A stretch of 64,000 nucleotides of DNA from Seriola aureovittata (taxonomy: Eukaryota; Chordata; Actinopteri; Carangiformes; Carangidae), in assembly GCF_021018895.1 (NCBI RefSeq), contig NC_079373.1, forward strand, positions 15,348,501-15,412,500, written 5' to 3'. This document shows, in pieces, positions 63,991-64,000 of this stretch. Every line of letters begins with the position of its first letter. Within the stretch, counting starts at the first letter, position 1. The notes beneath the pieces were generated by a model. The model was not told where the DNA came from. It ran no database searches and worked only from the letters and a program-made list of their open reading frames with translations. The translations under genes were made by a program, and so were the position numbers.

Positions 63991-64000
63991 TTTGTCTGAG

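Overview
This is vertebrate genomic DNA, almost certainly from a percomorph (spiny-rayed) teleost. It is AT-leaning and non-coding over most of its length. It is full of long CA/TG, GA/CT, ATCT and AATG microsatellites and of decayed interspersed repeats of fish type: non-LTR retrotransposon tails and antisense fragments, MITE-like elements with terminal inverted repeats, and a Tc1-like relic. No bacterial-style gene organisation, CRISPR array, rRNA or tRNA gene was seen.

Two genes are well supported, both on the + strand. (1) A microRNA hairpin, mir-129, at about 53593-53665. Both mature arms (5p at 53598-53618, 3p at 53638-53659) read as the conserved vertebrate miR-129 sequences and fold on each other. 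(2) A leptin gene of the teleost leptin-A type. It has a probable non-coding exon 1 (about 62050-62075) behind a TATA-like box, a 614-bp intron, coding exon 2 (CDS from 62730 to 62879), a 96-bp intron and coding exon 3 (62976-63311). It encodes 161 residues. The 3'UTR carries AU-rich elements and an AATAAA signal at 63966. In mammals MIR129-1 lies upstream of LEP, so the pair marks this as the conserved SND1/LRRC4-MIR129-1-LEP neighbourhood; here the two are only about 9 kb apart.

Layout: 1-50 kb is a gene-poor interval with no recognisable exon of snd1, lrrc4 or any other neighbour. It holds repeats, microsatellites and a few unique, homeodomain-site-rich blocks that could be conserved enhancers. 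Two degenerate coding-like patches (3179-3424 +, 14086-14396 -) may be pseudogene remnants. A composite repeat at 20.3-22.4 kb carries an array of CCAAT boxes with a 30-bp period. At 28.4-29.2 kb an antisense LINE fragment is split by an ATCT tract. From 50.2 to 51.9 kb there is a CT/GA inverted repeat, a CRE-containing CpG-richer stretch (candidate pri-mir-129 promoter) and a G-quadruplex-prone GGT tract. CTCF-like motifs at 49350 and 54093 bracket mir-129. Between mir-129 and leptin lie a MITE (55718-55948), a repeat copy (56520-57235), a retrotransposon tail (58.5-58.7 kb) and one copy (60344-60826) of an AT-rich repeat whose other copy is at 40211-40672.

No strong candidate for a wholly new system was found. 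The most useful observations are the mir-129/leptin linkage, an unpaired extra cysteine in leptin, the CCAAT-box array, and recurrent facing CA/TG microsatellite pairs. Repeat family assignments were made by eye and are tentative.
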